Assembly: GCF_003987215.1 (NCBI RefSeq)
Contig: NZ_PIPW01000001.1
Coordinates: 372,001 to 436,000, forward strand
Direction of reading: 5' to 3'
Length of the DNA: 64,000 bases
Source: Pseudidiomarina halophila
Lineage (GTDB): Bacteria; Pseudomonadota; Gammaproteobacteria; Enterobacterales; Alteromonadaceae
Shown: positions 9,605 through 19,504 of the stretch, one piece after another
Numbering within the stretch: position 1 is the stretch's first letter
Layout: each line of letters opens with the position of its first letter
Made by a program: the position numbers and the translations under genes
Notes under the pieces: generated by a model
What the model was told of the DNA's origin: nothing
Database searches by the model: none
The model's input: only the letters and a program-made list of their open reading frames with translations

Positions 9605-9614
9605 GCGAACGTTC
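9588..9614. repeat. Perfect 11-bp hairpin spanning the fadE stop codon
   Basis: The arms GAACGTTCGCC (9588-9598) and GGCGAACGTTC (9604-9614) are perfect complements with a five-base loop, and the TAG stop of fadE lies at the loop and arm edge. No T-run follows on either strand, so this is not a standard intrinsic terminator. It lies between convergent fadE and ettA and may protect 3' ends or slow polymerase. Confidence 0.7.
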
Positions 9615-9635
9615 CTGCAGTACTTAATTACCAAC

Positions 9636-11300
9636 TTAGCCGATCGGTTTATAACGCATGCGGTGCGGTTGCATCGCTTGCTCGCCGAGGCTTTGCTTCA
9701 TGTAGGCTTCATAATCCGTGTAGTTACCTTCGTAGAAGTTAACCTGGCCTTCGTCACGGTAATCAAGGATGTGAGTCGCAACTCGGTCAAGGAACCAGCG
9801 GTCGTGCGAAATCACCATTGCTGAACCCGGAAACTCGAGCAGGGCTTCTTCCAATGCCCGCAATGTTTCGACGTCAAGATCGTTGGTTGGCTCATCGAGT
9901 AACAACAGGTTACCGCCGGCTTTCAACAGCGCCGCCAAATGCACGCGATTACGCTCACCCCCGGACAATTCGCCGATGCGCTTCTGCTGATCGTTACCAC
10001 GGAAGTTGAAACGACCGACGTAAGCACGGCTGTTGATCTCAAAGTTGCCAATGCGCAGGATATCCTGACCTTCTGAAATTTCCTGCCAGACGGTGTTCTT
10101 GTCATCCATGTTGTCACGGAACTGATCGACACTGGCGAGTTGTACGGTTTCACCCAGTTCAACTTTACCGCCGTCCGGCTGCTCTTTGCCGGTGATCATC
10201 CGGAATAAGGTAGATTTACCCGCGCCGTTCGGACCGATGATGCCGACAATCGCACCTTTAGGGACACTGAAGCTTAGATCGTCGATCAACACGCGACCAT
10301 CGTAAGCTTTCTGCAGATGCTCAACCTCGAGCACTTTATCACCCAGGCGTGGACCTGGCGGAATAAACAGCTCATTGGTTTCGTTACGCTTCTGATAATC
10401 ACCACTTTGTAATTCTTCAAAACGCGACATACGGGCTTTGCTCTTCGCCTGCCGGCCTTTCGGATTCTGCCGCACCCATTCAAGCTCCTGCTTAATGCTG
10501 CGCTGGCGGGCTTTTTCGCTCTTTTCTTCCTGTTCAAGGCGTTTTTCTTTCTGTTCCAGCCAGGACGAGTAGTTACCTTCCCATGGAATACCGTAACCGC
10601 GGTCAAGTTCCAGAATCCAGCCGGCCACATTGTCGAGGAAATAACGGTCGTGGGTAATGGCTACGACAGTACCATCGTACTCGTGCAGGAAGGTTTCCAG
10701 CCAGGCGACAGACTCGGCATCCAGGTGGTTGGTCGGTTCGTCAAGCAGCAGCATGTCAGGCTTGCTTAACAGCAAACGACAGATGGCCACGCGGCGGCGC
10801 TCACCACCGGATAGAACACCAATTTTGCTGTCCCATGGCGGCAGCCGCAGCGAGTCAGCAGCACGCTCGAGAATATTCTCAAGGTTATGGCCGTCTTTGG
10901 CCTGAATAATGGCTTCCAGCTCACCCTGACGTTTTGCCAGAGCATCAAAATCAGCATTTTCGTCAGCGTAGGCAGCGTAGACTTCATCCAGTTCGGTCAA
11001 CGCGTTTTTCACCTCGGCAACGGCTTCTTCAACAGTTTCGCGAACGGTTTTGGATTCGTCGAGCTGTGGCTCCTGTGGCAGGTAACCGATGTCGATACCG
11101 GCCAGCGGGCGTGCTTCACCTTCATACTCTTTATCGACGCCTGCCATAATGCGCAAGAGGGTGGATTTACCCGCACCGTTTAGACCTAATACGCCGATTT
11201 TGGCGCCCGGGAAAAACGACAGCGAAATGTCTTTTAAGATGGTCTTTTTCGGCGGGACAACTTTACTCACCCGCGACATTGAGTAGATATACTGTGCCAT
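9636..11300 (-). CDS. ettA: Energy-dependent translational throttle protein EttA (ABC-F)
   Basis: EttA is an ABC-F ATPase that binds the ribosomal E site and gates the first peptide bond according to ATP/ADP ratio. The 554 residues match E. coli EttA (555). There are two ATP-binding cassettes: Walker A GLNGAGKST near residue 40 with signature LSGGERRRVA, and Walker A GPNGAGKST near 330 with signature LSGGERNRVH. They are joined by a charged linker rich in Glu, Lys and Arg. There are no membrane segments, as expected for ABC-F. I used CAT 11298-11300 (MAQYIYSM start); the frame stays open upstream to 11447 but that part is not conserved. The gene is divergent from glyA. Confidence 0.95.
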   Translation of the reverse strand: MAQYIYSMSRVSKVVPPKKTILKDISLSFFPGAKIGVLGLNGAGKSTLLRIMAGVDKEYEGEARPLAGIDIGYLPQEPQLDESKTVRETVEEAVAEVKNALTELDEVYAAYADENADFDALAKRQGELEAIIQAKDGHNLENILERAADSLRLPPWDSKIGVLSGGERRRVAICRLLLSKPDMLLLDEPTNHLDAESVAWLETFLHEYDGTVVAITHDRYFLDNVAGWILELDRGYGIPWEGNYSSWLEQKEKRLEQEEKSEKARQRSIKQELEWVRQNPKGRQAKSKARMSRFEELQSGDYQKRNETNELFIPPGPRLGDKVLEVEHLQKAYDGRVLIDDLSFSVPKGAIVGIIGPNGAGKSTLFRMITGKEQPDGGKVELGETVQLASVDQFRDNMDDKNTVWQEISEGQDILRIGNFEINSRAYVGRFNFRGNDQQKRIGELSGGERNRVHLAALLKAGGNLLLLDEPTNDLDVETLRALEEALLEFPGSAMVISHDRWFLDRVATHILDYRDEGQVNFYEGNYTDYEAYMKQSLGEQAMQPHRMRYKPIG

Positions 11301-11355
11301 AGCAGCAACAATTCCTTCGTTCGACTTGAATAAGGCTGCTATTTTAACCCTTAAG

Positions 11356-11385
11356 TTGGCGTGAACCCAAGTATATTGGTAAACT
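11356..11385 (+). promoter_or_regulatory. Candidate sigma-70 promoter for glyA
   Basis: TTGGCG (11356-11361), an 18-base spacer ending in TGG, and TAAACT (11380-11385) give a plausible extended -10 promoter 40 bases before the glyA start. This is pattern matching only. Confidence 0.35.
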
Positions 11386-11424
11386 ACGGCGCAAATGATG
11401 TCCCGTATGAAGTCAGGAGCCCCG

Positions 11425-12681
11425 ATGTTAAAAAATGACATGAACATTGCCGATTACGATGCTGATCTCTGGCAAGCGATGACTGGCGAGGTTAAGCGCC
11501 AGGAAGAACATATTGAGTTGATTGCCTCAGAAAACTACACCAGTCCGCGTGTGCTGCAGGCACAGGGCTCACAGCTGACCAACAAATACGCGGAAGGTTA
11601 CCCGCACAAGCGTTATTATGGCGGTTGTGAGTACGTCGATATGGTTGAAGATCTGGCCATTGAACGTGCCAAGCAGTTATTTGGTGCCAAGTATGCGAAT
11701 GTGCAACCGCACGCGGGTTCACAAGCTAACTCGGCGGTGTTTTTAGCGCTACTGCAAGCTGGTGACACTGTACTGGGCATGAGCCTGGCCCACGGTGGTC
11801 ATTTGACTCACGGCTCTGGCGTTAACTTTTCCGGTAAACTCTATAACGCGATTCAGTATGGCTTAGATGAAAGTACCGGTGAAATTGATTACGCCGAAGT
11901 GCGTGAGCTGGCGCATGAGCATAAGCCGAAAATGATTGTCGCTGGTTTCTCGGCGTACTCAGGCATCATCGACTGGTCAAAATTCCGTGAAATTGCCGAT
12001 GAAGTCGGTGCCTACTTGTTGGTTGATATGGCGCACGTAGCCGGTCTGGTTGCTGCGGGTCTTTATCCAAGCCCGATCCCTCATGCTGACGTTGTCACCA
12101 CCACTACCCATAAAACGTTAGCAGGCCCACGCAGTGGTTTGATTTTGTCAGGTAAAGATGATGAAGCGCTGCACAAGAAATTAAACAGTGGCGTATTCCC
12201 GGGTAGTCAGGGTGGCCCGTTGTGCCATGTTATCGCGGCAAAAGCAGTAGCATTTAAAGAGGCCATGGAGCCTGAATTTAAAGCCTATCAGCAGCAAGTG
12301 CTGACCAATGCCAATGCAATGGTAAAAGTGCTGCAGAAACGCGGTTATAAGATCGTGTCTGGCGGTACGCAAAATCATTTGTTCCTGGTGGACCTTATCG
12401 ACAAAGATATTACCGGTAAAGATGCCGATGCCGCGCTTGGCAACGCATTCATCACGGTAAATAAAAACTCGGTGCCGAACGACCCGCGTTCACCTTTTGT
12501 GACCTCAGGTCTGCGTTTAGGCACGCCGGCGATTACCCGTCGCGGTTTCAAGCAAGCTGAAGCCGAGCAGGTCGGTCACTGGATTTGTGATGTACTGGAT
12601 GACATCAGCAATGAAGATAAAATTGCTGAAGTCCGTGAACAGGTAAAAGCGTTGTGTAAACGCTTCCCGGTTTACGGCTAA
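11425..12681 (+). CDS. glyA: Serine hydroxymethyltransferase
   Basis: GlyA interconverts serine and glycine using pyridoxal phosphate and tetrahydrofolate and is the main source of one-carbon units. The 418 residues match E. coli (417). Conserved segments are [13 protein letters not shown], the PLP-lysine region [14 protein letters not shown] near residue 230, and [13 protein letters not shown] 11425 follows AGGAG by six bases; an upstream in-frame ATG at 11395 is less well placed. nrdR follows by 26 bases, then ribD and ribBX, with no terminator visible between them, so a glyA-nrdR-rib transcript is likely. Confidence 0.97.
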   Translation: MLKNDMNIADYDADLWQAMTGEVKRQEEHIELIASENYTSPRVLQAQGSQLTNKYAEGYPHKRYYGGCEYVDMVEDLAIERAKQLFGAKYANVQPHAGSQANSAVFLALLQAGDTVLGMSLAHGGHLTHGSGVNFSGKLYNAIQYGLDESTGEIDYAEVRELAHEHKPKMIVAGFSAYSGIIDWSKFREIADEVGAYLLVDMAHVAGLVAAGLYPSPIPHADVVTTTTHKTLAGPRSGLILSGKDDEALHKKLNSGVFPGSQGGPLCHVIAAKAVAFKEAMEPEFKAYQQQVLTNANAMVKVLQKRGYKIVSGGTQNHLFLVDLIDKDITGKDADAALGNAFITVNKNSVPNDPRSPFVTSGLRLGTPAITRRGFKQAEAEQVGHWICDVLDDISNEDKIAEVREQVKALCKRFPVYG

Positions 12682-12707
12682 GCAGGTTAAAGCTAAAGGG
12701 AAGAGTT

Positions 12708-13157
12708 ATGCATTGTCCGTTCTGTGGCACGCAAGATACTAAGGTAATTGACTCACGTCTCGTGGCGGACGGCGCTTCTGTGCGCCGCCGACGCGAGTGC
12801 AGTGAATGCAAAGAGCGTTATACGACCTTTGAAACCGCAGAACTGATCATGCCGCGCGTAATCAAGTCGGACGGCTCCCGTGAGCCGTTCAACGAAGATA
12901 AATTACGCAACGGTTTGCTGCGCGCGCTGGAAAAACGTCCCGTTAGTCTGGAAGCCATGGAACAGGCAATTCAAAACGTGAAGTCGGCGTTACGGGCAAC
13001 CGGTGAACGTGAAATTACCAGCCAGGTGATTGGCGGACTGGTAATGGAAAACCTTAAAGCGATCGACAAAGTGGCGTACATTCGTTTTGCGTCAGTGTAT
13101 CGCGCCTTCGATGATATCCGCGAGTTCGGTGAAGAAATCGCTCGCCTGAACGACTAA
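12708..13157 (+). CDS. nrdR: Transcriptional repressor NrdR
   Basis: NrdR represses ribonucleotide reductase operons in response to the ATP/dATP balance. The 149 residues match the family exactly. The N-terminal zinc ribbon has Cys pairs CPFC (residues 3-6) and CSEC (about 31-34) with the conserved [17 protein letters not shown] segment. The ATP-cone domain (about 49-139) begins [18 protein letters not shown]. The gene is followed by ribD after 14 bases, as in most gammaproteobacteria. No NrdR box was sought near nrd genes because none is in the window. Confidence 0.97.
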   Translation: MHCPFCGTQDTKVIDSRLVADGASVRRRRECSECKERYTTFETAELIMPRVIKSDGSREPFNEDKLRNGLLRALEKRPVSLEAMEQAIQNVKSALRATGEREITSQVIGGLVMENLKAIDKVAYIRFASVYRAFDDIREFGEEIARLND

Positions 13158-13171
13158 GCAGAGGCTTTGGC

Positions 13172-14290
13172 ATGCAGCAGCTCGACGCGCAGTTCATGCA
13201 ACAAGCACTGGATCTGGCCCAGCGCGGGGCATTTTCGGCGGCACCTAATCCGTTAGTTGGTTGTGTGCTGGTGCGCGATAACGAGATCGTCGGTCAGGGC
13301 TGGCACGAACGACCGGGTGAACCCCACGCTGAAGTTTACGCCTTACGCGAAGCGGCGCAGCTGGCGCGCGGCGCGACTGCCTATGTAACTCTCGAACCCT
13401 GTAGTCATCATGGACGTACTCCGCCATGCGCCGATGCGCTTATCGCGGCGGGTGTGGCGCGGGTGGTGATTGCCATGCAGGATCCTAATCCGCTGGTCGC
13501 GGGAGAGGGCATTACTCGGCTACGTGCCGCTGGCATCGAGGTCAGTGTCGGCGTGTTGGAACAGGCCGCACGTAAGCTTAACCGAGGCTTTATTTCGCGA
13601 ATGGAAAGGCAACGGCCGTGGTTACGCTTGAAAATGGCGATGAGTCTGGATGGTCGCACCGCCCTTGCCAATGGTCAGAGTCAGTGGATTACCGGCGCAG
13701 AAGCGCGCCGTGATGTGCACGCCTATCGGGCCCAGTGCGGCGCGATCCTTACCAGTGCACGCACCGTAATCATGGATCAGGCCCGGATGACAGCGCGACA
13801 TCCCCAAGCGCAACGACAACCCTTACGGGTGGTGCTTGATCGGCAACAACAGTTGCGCCCGGAACATGATTTCTTTGCTATCACGAGTCCGGTGCTGCGG
13901 GTTGTCGATGGTGAAGATAAGGTCGAGAATCATTGGCCTGAACACGTCAGCACACTGGTGTTGCCAGCAACGTCAGGACGCCTGCCATTGCGCGCCTTAT
14001 TTAGTAAGCTGGCCGAGCTTGAGATCAATGATATCTGGACCGAATGTGGCGCCGAGCTCGCCGGTGCACTGGTTGCGGCCGAGTTGGTCGACGAATGGAT
14101 TGTCTACGTAGCGCCAAAATTACTTGGCGATAGTAGCCGCGGGGTGCTGCAACTACCGGTATTTCAGGAACTGGTGCAAGCCCCCGAGCTGCGTTATGAA
14201 AGTTTTACCCAACTGGGTGAGGATTTAAAAATTTGTGCACGACCGCGCTTTCCCGCCGGTGGTGCCGACAGAGGAGAAGTACAGTCGTGA
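13172..14290 (+). CDS. ribD: Bifunctional riboflavin deaminase/reductase RibD
   Basis: RibD carries out the second and third steps of riboflavin synthesis: deamination of the diaminopyrimidine product of GTP cyclohydrolase II and NADPH-dependent reduction of its ribosyl side chain. The 372 residues are the usual length. The N-terminal deaminase has the zinc ligands HAE (near residue 52) and [11 protein letters not shown] (near 77-87). The C-terminal reductase begins near residue 150 with [14 protein letters not shown]. The last four bases overlap the ribBX start (GTGA). The usual neighbour ribE (riboflavin synthase alpha) is absent between ribD and ribBX. Confidence 0.96.
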   Translation: MQQLDAQFMQQALDLAQRGAFSAAPNPLVGCVLVRDNEIVGQGWHERPGEPHAEVYALREAAQLARGATAYVTLEPCSHHGRTPPCADALIAAGVARVVIAMQDPNPLVAGEGITRLRAAGIEVSVGVLEQAARKLNRGFISRMERQRPWLRLKMAMSLDGRTALANGQSQWITGAEARRDVHAYRAQCGAILTSARTVIMDQARMTARHPQAQRQPLRVVLDRQQQLRPEHDFFAITSPVLRVVDGEDKVENHWPEHVSTLVLPATSGRLPLRALFSKLAELEINDIWTECGAELAGALVAAELVDEWIVYVAPKLLGDSSRGVLQLPVFQELVQAPELRYESFTQLGEDLKICARPRFPAGGADRGEVQS

Positions 14291-15411
14291 CGACGCTAAA
14301 CAGTGCAGCTGAAATTATCGAAGATATTCGCCAGGGTAAGATGGTCATCCTGATGGATGACGAAGACCGTGAGAATGAAGGCGATCTCATCATTGCCGCT
14401 GAATGCGTCACCCCGGCCGCAATTAACTTCATGGCACGTTTCGGGCGTGGACTGATTTGTCTGACCCTGACCGAGGAGCGTTGTGAGCAACTGCGCCTGC
14501 CATTAATGGTGAATCAGAATAATGCGCCCTATGCGACCAACTTTACTGTGTCGATTGAAGCCGCAGAAGGCGTTACAACCGGAATCTCAGCGGCAGACCG
14601 CGCCCGCACTGTGCAAGCCGCCGTAGCTAGTGATGCAAAACCTGGCGATCTCGTCATGCCGGGCCACATTTTTCCGTTAAAAGCGAAAAGCGGTGGCGTG
14701 CTCAATCGCGCCGGGCATACCGAAGCAGGTTGTGATTTAGCGCGCTTGGCAGGCTTTGAACCGGCAGCCGTGATCGTCGAAGTGTTAAACGAAGATGGCA
14801 CCATGGCACGGCGACCAGATCTGGAAAAATTCGCGGCCGAGCATGATTTAAAAATGGGCACAATCGCTGACCTTATTGAATACCGCTCGCTCACTGAAAA
14901 AACCGTTGAGCGCAAAGCACAGTGCAGCTTACCCACCCGCTATGGCGATTTTGAATTAATTACCTATCAGGACACCATTGATAAACAAGTGCACTATGCA
15001 CTGGTCAAAGGTGAAATCAATGAACAGGAGCCGGTCAACGTTCGTGTGCACCTGCAAGATACCTTCCATGACTTGTTTTCTACCGACCGGGCAAGCCAGC
15101 GCAGCTGGCCGCTTGGGCATGCTATGGAGTTTATTGGTGAGAAGGGCGGAGTCCTTGTGGTGATCGGCCGGGTGCAAACCACCGATGACATTCTGGAACA
15201 GGTGAAAAGTTTCGCGGCTGAAGATCGTGGCGAGAGAAAACCAAGTGCGGCTGCGTCTAATGCCTCACGAAATGTCGGTATTGGTTCACAAATACTTGCC
15301 GACCTCGGAGTGCATCAAATGCACCTGATGAGCTCACCCAAACGCTACTCTGCGTTGTCTGGTTTTGGTTTAGAGGTGCTCGATTTTATCGAGGATCCCG
15401 ACCACCAGTAA
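14287..15411 (+). CDS. ribBX: 3,4-dihydroxy-2-butanone 4-phosphate synthase with degenerate RibA domain (RibBX type)
   Basis: The N-terminal half (about residues 1-205) is a complete DHBP synthase that converts ribulose 5-phosphate to the four-carbon unit of riboflavin. It shows the acidic loop [12 protein letters not shown] and [14 protein letters not shown]. The C-terminal half (about 210-370) resembles GTP cyclohydrolase II but lacks the three zinc-binding cysteines: where RibA has CLTGD and RCDCG, this protein has LQDTF and TDRASQ. It should therefore lack cyclohydrolase activity, as in the RibBX variant known in Proteobacteria; an authentic ribA must be elsewhere. The start is GTG 14287, preceded by GAGGAG. 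The 3' end overlaps convergent panE by 26 bases. ribH and nusB do not follow. Confidence 0.9.
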   Translation: MTTLNSAAEIIEDIRQGKMVILMDDEDRENEGDLIIAAECVTPAAINFMARFGRGLICLTLTEERCEQLRLPLMVNQNNAPYATNFTVSIEAAEGVTTGISAADRARTVQAAVASDAKPGDLVMPGHIFPLKAKSGGVLNRAGHTEAGCDLARLAGFEPAAVIVEVLNEDGTMARRPDLEKFAAEHDLKMGTIADLIEYRSLTEKTVERKAQCSLPTRYGDFELITYQDTIDKQVHYALVKGEINEQEPVNVRVHLQDTFHDLFSTDRASQRSWPLGHAMEFIGEKGGVLVVIGRVQTTDDILEQVKSFAAEDRGERKPSAAASNASRNVGIGSQILADLGVHQMHLMSSPKRYSALSGFGLEVLDFIEDPDHQ

Positions 15412-16276
15412 CATCAAGCACCTGTTGCCATAATTGCTGATTGGCAGGGGCTGACAAACCCGCCTCCGCGCTTGCGGAGGCGATAAAACCGTTCAGATAG
15501 TCAATTTCTGTGGGGCGTTGTTGTAGATAATCCTGCAGCATCGAGGAGCGATTGTTTGCCGTTGCTTTTACTACTTGCTCAGCCTGTTGTACCAGGTTCT
15601 GAGGGCTAAGTTCTACTCCCCGCTGAGTCGCCAGTGCAGCTATTTCATCCGCTACTTGTTGCCACACGTCTGCCCGGATATGCCGCAAAATATCGCCATT
15701 TCTGCATTCGTGGATAACGGTGAAAGGATTGATTAAACAATTCACCGCCAGCTTTTGCCAGCGCCGCGGCGCAATGTGGTTGATCCAGGACAATGGCGGC
15801 AGTGCCCGCTCTAATTGTTCGACCATGTCAGCGGGTGCACGGTGTTCAGCCTGTTGTGGTCCCAGCCAGCTTTGTCCATGACCGGCATGAATCACCGCAT
15901 CAGCTTCCCGATAGGCACCATGGGTCGTGATCCAATGCAGATCGGAATCGCGCAACAGTGAGGCCTCGTCAGCTAACATCCCGTTATAACTCACGATTAA
16001 AGTTGACGCCTGAAATGCTGCAGAACTACGCAGTTCATGGATTAGTGGTGCGACCTGATAGGCTTTTACCGCAGCGAATATCCAGCTTGGCGCAGTTAAA
16101 TTCTCAACAGTCGCAAAGCGAAACCGTTCGGCACCTGAACGGATCTTGAGTTCGCCTGTAGTTTCGCGGCCGGCACGAAGCTTTATTTGCACAGGAACAT
16201 CCAGCGCGGCTAGCCGGACAGCCATTAAACTGCCAATGGCTCCTTGGCCAACAACCAGCCAGGGAGGATTATTCAT
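15386..16276 (-). CDS. panE: 2-dehydropantoate 2-reductase
   Basis: PanE (ketopantoate reductase) makes pantoate for coenzyme A synthesis using NADPH. The 296 residues fit the family (E. coli 303). The N-terminal nucleotide fold has VGQGAIGS (residues 9-16). The C-terminal helical domain has [14 protein letters not shown] with the conserved lysine and the Asn-Pro pair. The gene overlaps the upstream AmpG-like gene by eight bases, indicating co-transcription, and runs convergently into ribBX with a 26-base overlap. Orthologues are somewhat divergent in sequence, but the motifs are clear. Confidence 0.88.
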   Translation of the reverse strand: MNNPPWLVVGQGAIGSLMAVRLAALDVPVQIKLRAGRETTGELKIRSGAERFRFATVENLTAPSWIFAAVKAYQVAPLIHELRSSAAFQASTLIVSYNGMLADEASLLRDSDLHWITTHGAYREADAVIHAGHGQSWLGPQQAEHRAPADMVEQLERALPPLSWINHIAPRRWQKLAVNCLINPFTVIHECRNGDILRHIRADVWQQVADEIAALATQRGVELSPQNLVQQAEQVVKATANNRSSMLQDYLQQRPTEIDYLNGFIASASAEAGLSAPANQQLWQQVLDVTGGRDPR

Positions 16277-17627
16277 TCTTTGTTACCTGCTCTGTGCTGT
16301 CCTCGGTGGTTGGTGCCTGAATCCGGTGCAGCGCCTTACGCAACAGGATCAAGAGCAATAGCCCCGGGGTAACCATGACCGCAGTGAGAATAAAAAACAG
16401 TGACCAGTCGCCGTCAAGCCAATCGACCACAAATCCACTGTAGGATGACAGCAGGGTGCGGCCTAAGTTACCCAATGAAGCCAACAGCGCGTATTGCGTT
16501 GCGGTAAAGGCACGGTTGCAGAGCAAACTGATAAACGCGACGAAGGCGACCGTTGACCAGGCACCGGTAAAGCCATCAATAATCACGGCTGCGAGTAACA
16601 AATTTGTGTCCGGGCCGACAACAGCGATCCAGGCAAACATCAGGTTACTTGCCGCCATCGCAATACCACCGATGAGAAGGCCGCGCATGGTGCCCAGACG
16701 AACATTCACGATACTGCCGATGATGGCGAAGACTATGGTGACCCACCAGGTGACCATTTTTGAGTAAATGGCAATGTCGTCGTTGGTATAACCGATTTCC
16801 TTGTAGAAGACGATGCTCATACGACCGAGGAAAGCTTCGCCAATTTTAAACAGGAAAATGAAGCTTAATATGGCGACAGCCAGTTTCCAGCCGGCGCGTT
16901 TAAAGAATTCTGAAACAGGGTCGTAGAGGGTGGTGCGAAACCAGTCCTGCCAACGGTTGAAGCTTTTGATTTCAGCGCGATAACGTTTTGATTCACGGAC
17001 GCACAACACCACCAGTAACTGGATGGCCAATACCACCGCCATGACTTTGTATGCGCCTTGCCAATCCCACTGGGTACCGTCGACCAAAAAGAAGGGTAAG
17101 GCACCCAAACCACTATAGCCGGTCCACCAGCCAGCGGTTGCCATTGCGGCCCCGGCAGATTGCAGATTACTCTCGTGTTGGCCAAAGGTTTCGATACGGA
17201 AGGCATCAATGGCAATATCCTGGGTTGCTGAGGCAATAGCAATGAGCAGGGCGCCAAAAGCGATCCAGAAGGCATGTTCAGCGAGATTGAGACTGCTCAG
17301 TGCTAAAGTGGCGCCAATCAGCACCATTAAGCAAAACGCCATCCAGCTGCGGCGTTGCCCTAACCAGCCGTTAAGTATCGGGAGTTTGACCCTGTCAACA
17401 AAAGGTGACCATAAAGCATTAACGGAGTACGCGACAAAAACCATGCCGAACAAGCCGATGTCGCTGCGCGACACGCCTGACTCCTGCAGCCAGGCGGAAA
17501 GCATGGAGCCGATCAATACCCAGGGAAAACCACTCATTAAACCGAATAGGAAAATGACCCATATTCGAGGCTCGAGATAAACATTTAAGTCCTTGTACCA
17601 GGGCCGTACGGTTCCGGTTGAGGGCAT
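16269..17627 (-). CDS. AmpG-like major facilitator permease
   Basis: This 452-residue integral membrane protein has about 12 hydrophobic segments and the FGLMSGFPWVLIGSMLSAWLQESGVSRSDIGLFG opening typical of AmpG permeases, which import anhydromuropeptides for cell-wall recycling and can affect beta-lactamase induction. E. coli AmpG is 491 residues. Paralogues of AmpG with uncertain substrates are common in Alteromonadales, so the substrate here is not settled. It is the second gene of a minus-strand group (cyclophilin, permease, panE). The GTG, TTG and ATG options were compared, and ATG at 17627 gives a normal cytoplasmic N-terminus. Confidence 0.8.
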   Translation of the reverse strand: MPSTGTVRPWYKDLNVYLEPRIWVIFLFGLMSGFPWVLIGSMLSAWLQESGVSRSDIGLFGMVFVAYSVNALWSPFVDRVKLPILNGWLGQRRSWMAFCLMVLIGATLALSSLNLAEHAFWIAFGALLIAIASATQDIAIDAFRIETFGQHESNLQSAGAAMATAGWWTGYSGLGALPFFLVDGTQWDWQGAYKVMAVVLAIQLLVVLCVRESKRYRAEIKSFNRWQDWFRTTLYDPVSEFFKRAGWKLAVAILSFIFLFKIGEAFLGRMSIVFYKEIGYTNDDIAIYSKMVTWWVTIVFAIIGSIVNVRLGTMRGLLIGGIAMAASNLMFAWIAVVGPDTNLLLAAVIIDGFTGAWSTVAFVAFISLLCNRAFTATQYALLASLGNLGRTLLSSYSGFVVDWLDGDWSLFFILTAVMVTPGLLLLILLRKALHRIQAPTTEDSTEQVTKNE

Positions 17628-17638
17628 GTCAAAGCGCC

Positions 17639-18235
17639 TTATTGTTGAGGGAGTATTTCAGCGCGAATTAATACCGGTGGCTCTGACGGAAAATCGCGCC
17701 AGCCGGTTTCAGCGTGAAAGGGGAGCGACTCGACTTCAGCCAGTTTATCCAGGGTTTCATAACCACTGGAAATCACCCCAAACACCGCGTAACCCCAATC
17801 ATCGACAGGATCAAGGGAAGGGTTGTCTTTGAGATTAAAGAAAAATTGCCGGGTGGCGGTGTGCGGATCATTTTCGCGTGCCATGGCAATAGTGCCGTAT
17901 TTATTTTTGAGACCGTTGCCTGATTCGTTGGGAATTTTAGCTCCCACTGTTTTGCTGTTAAGCTCTTTATCATAACCGCCACCCTGGACTACGAAACCGG
18001 GCACGATGCGATGGAAGATAGTGTTGTCGTAGCTGCCGATATCAACATACTTTAGAAAGTTTTCTACTGTTAGTGGCGCCCGATGACGATTGAGCTCAAC
18101 TACAATATCGCCATGAGAGGTGACCAGCTTGACCCGCGGAAAAGGATTATCGGGTTGGATCTCCTGAGCGCTTACACTGAGCGTTGATAGTGTAATAAAA
18201 AAACCAATAAAAACACGCCGGACAAAGCTTTTCAT
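17639..18235 (-). CDS. ppiA: Periplasmic cyclophilin-type peptidyl-prolyl isomerase
   Basis: This PPIase catalyses cis-trans isomerisation of proline bonds in exported proteins. The 198 residues start with a signal peptide (about 1-24, hydrophobic FIGFFITLSTLSVSAQ), then a cyclophilin domain. Active-site segments are TIFHRIVPGFVVQGGGY and ATRQFFFNLKDNPSLD. The overall plan matches E. coli PpiA (190 residues). It lies 11 bases upstream of the AmpG-like gene on the same strand. Its own upstream region carries a short tandem repeat. Confidence 0.9.
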   Translation of the reverse strand: MKSFVRRVFIGFFITLSTLSVSAQEIQPDNPFPRVKLVTSHGDIVVELNRHRAPLTVENFLKYVDIGSYDNTIFHRIVPGFVVQGGGYDKELNSKTVGAKIPNESGNGLKNKYGTIAMARENDPHTATRQFFFNLKDNPSLDPVDDWGYAVFGVISSGYETLDKLAEVESLPFHAETGWRDFPSEPPVLIRAEILPQQ

Positions 18236-18245
18236 AGTTCACCTT

Positions 18246-18294
18246 CAGTTAGTTATTCAGCCAGTTATACAGTTAGTTATACAGTTAGTTATAC
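18246..18294. repeat. Short tandem repeat (CAGTTAGTTATA units)
   Basis: About four imperfect 12-base copies of CAGTTAGTTATA lie between rlmG and the cyclophilin gene. The copy near 18259 is interrupted. The array sits just upstream of the cyclophilin start on the minus strand, so it could vary in copy number and shift leader length. No function is known. Confidence 0.75.
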
Positions 18295-18308
18295 GCGCTC
18301 TTTCACGA

Positions 18309-19475
18309 CTAGACCTTGCAGCTGTATACCACGAACTTGGCGTTACTTGCGACTTGATTGACGCGACCAAATAAGCGCTTGAGGGGATGATAATACGGTA
18401 GATGTCGATTGGCGACCACCCGCATTTCACCGCCTTTACGCAGTACCCGGCTGGCATCACGGAACATCTGGCGGGCGATATGCTCAGTAATGGCGTGTTC
18501 CTGATGAAATGGCGGGTTACACAAGACTAAATCGGCCGAGCCATCCGGCTGTTGGCTGAGACAGTCATCAACCCGGACCTGATACTGGGTTGAGGCAGCT
18601 AAATTGGCCTCAATGTTGTGCTGACAAGAAGCCACGGCCAGATAGGATTCGTCGACCCAGGTGATTGCGCTGCGGGGCGACTTTTGTGCATAGGTCAACC
18701 CAAGCACACCATTGCCACAGCCTAAATCGATGACCTCTTGTGCGCCTTCGGCAGGTAGGTTATCAAGCAGCAGTCGGGCACCGATATCCAGCTGATTACG
18801 GCCAAATACACCGGCATGATGGCTCAACTCAAGCTGCGTTTCAGGAACTTGCCACCGCTGTATGAAACTGTCCTGAGTCATTGGGCGAGAACGAATAGTT
18901 GCCCGTAATATACGGCACTTTTTTTGCACCAGCGAAATATCGACTGCATCGCAGTATTGTGCGAAAAGCTCGCGCACTCCCGGTGTAAAATGTTTGCTTC
19001 TCGCGGCGATTAAAAGCGGTGTTCCTGGTGTCAGAGATGCACTCATCCGGGCCAGCTGAAAGGCAAGTAAACTTTGATTCTTGGGCAGCTTCATCAAAAC
19101 GACATCGATGTCTGTTGGCAACGCGGCAAGGGGATCCACCTGTTGTAGTTCGCAATGCAGCTGATTGAGAGCTAGATTGGCGCGTTGTGCCAGATGACTG
19201 ACATAAGAATCGCTGCAACTGACCACCTGGCGATCGGCCACAGCCATTAACAGGGCGCCAAAGGCGTCGTTAACTAATAATGGAAATGCTGCGGAACCGC
19301 CAGCAGTTTCATGGCTGACCAGCGCTTCGTGTAAGAGCTCGTCTGCGGCATCCCATGCCTGTAATGGATCACTGCGACGCATTGGGTAGCGTTGTAACTG
19401 CCAACGTCCTGCGACAGTATGAAACCGCGTTGGCGCGGCATTAGCGCCTGATTTTTTCAGTCTTGACTTTTCCAT
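18309..19475 (-). CDS. rlmG: 23S rRNA (guanine1835-N2)-methyltransferase RlmG
   Basis: RlmG methylates G1835 of 23S rRNA using S-adenosylmethionine. The 388 residues match the family (E. coli 378), with two related methyltransferase halves. The N-terminal half is the degenerate one; the C-terminal half has the SAM motif VIDLGCGNGVLGL (near residue 240) and catalytic NPPFHQ (near 320). The start at 19475 gives an MEKSRLKKSG opening, and its start codon region overlaps a candidate FadR operator serving the divergent gene. The final LFGRVNQVASNAKFVVY segment is typical. Confidence 0.93.
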   Translation of the reverse strand: MEKSRLKKSGANAAPTRFHTVAGRWQLQRYPMRRSDPLQAWDAADELLHEALVSHETAGGSAAFPLLVNDAFGALLMAVADRQVVSCSDSYVSHLAQRANLALNQLHCELQQVDPLAALPTDIDVVLMKLPKNQSLLAFQLARMSASLTPGTPLLIAARSKHFTPGVRELFAQYCDAVDISLVQKKCRILRATIRSRPMTQDSFIQRWQVPETQLELSHHAGVFGRNQLDIGARLLLDNLPAEGAQEVIDLGCGNGVLGLTYAQKSPRSAITWVDESYLAVASCQHNIEANLAASTQYQVRVDDCLSQQPDGSADLVLCNPPFHQEHAITEHIARQMFRDASRVLRKGGEMRVVANRHLPYYHPLKRLFGRVNQVASNAKFVVYSCKV

Positions 19476-19489
19476 TGGTCGGACATTTC
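19473..19489. promoter_or_regulatory. Candidate FadR operator upstream of the KAS III-like gene
   Basis: The core TGGTCGGAC (19476-19484) with an A/T-rich right arm matches the FadR consensus AACTGGTCGGACNTGTT at about 13 of 17 positions. It is centred about 39 bases before the inferred transcription start of the KAS III-like gene, the position from which FadR activates fabA and fabB in E. coli. Confidence 0.4.
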
Positions 19490-19504
19490 TCTTCGTGACA
19501 TTCG

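Noticed and set aside
11301-11447. N-terminal extension of EttA by 49 residues
   Set aside because: It overlaps the glyA promoter and start, and EttA homologues begin at MAQYIYSM, giving the family length.
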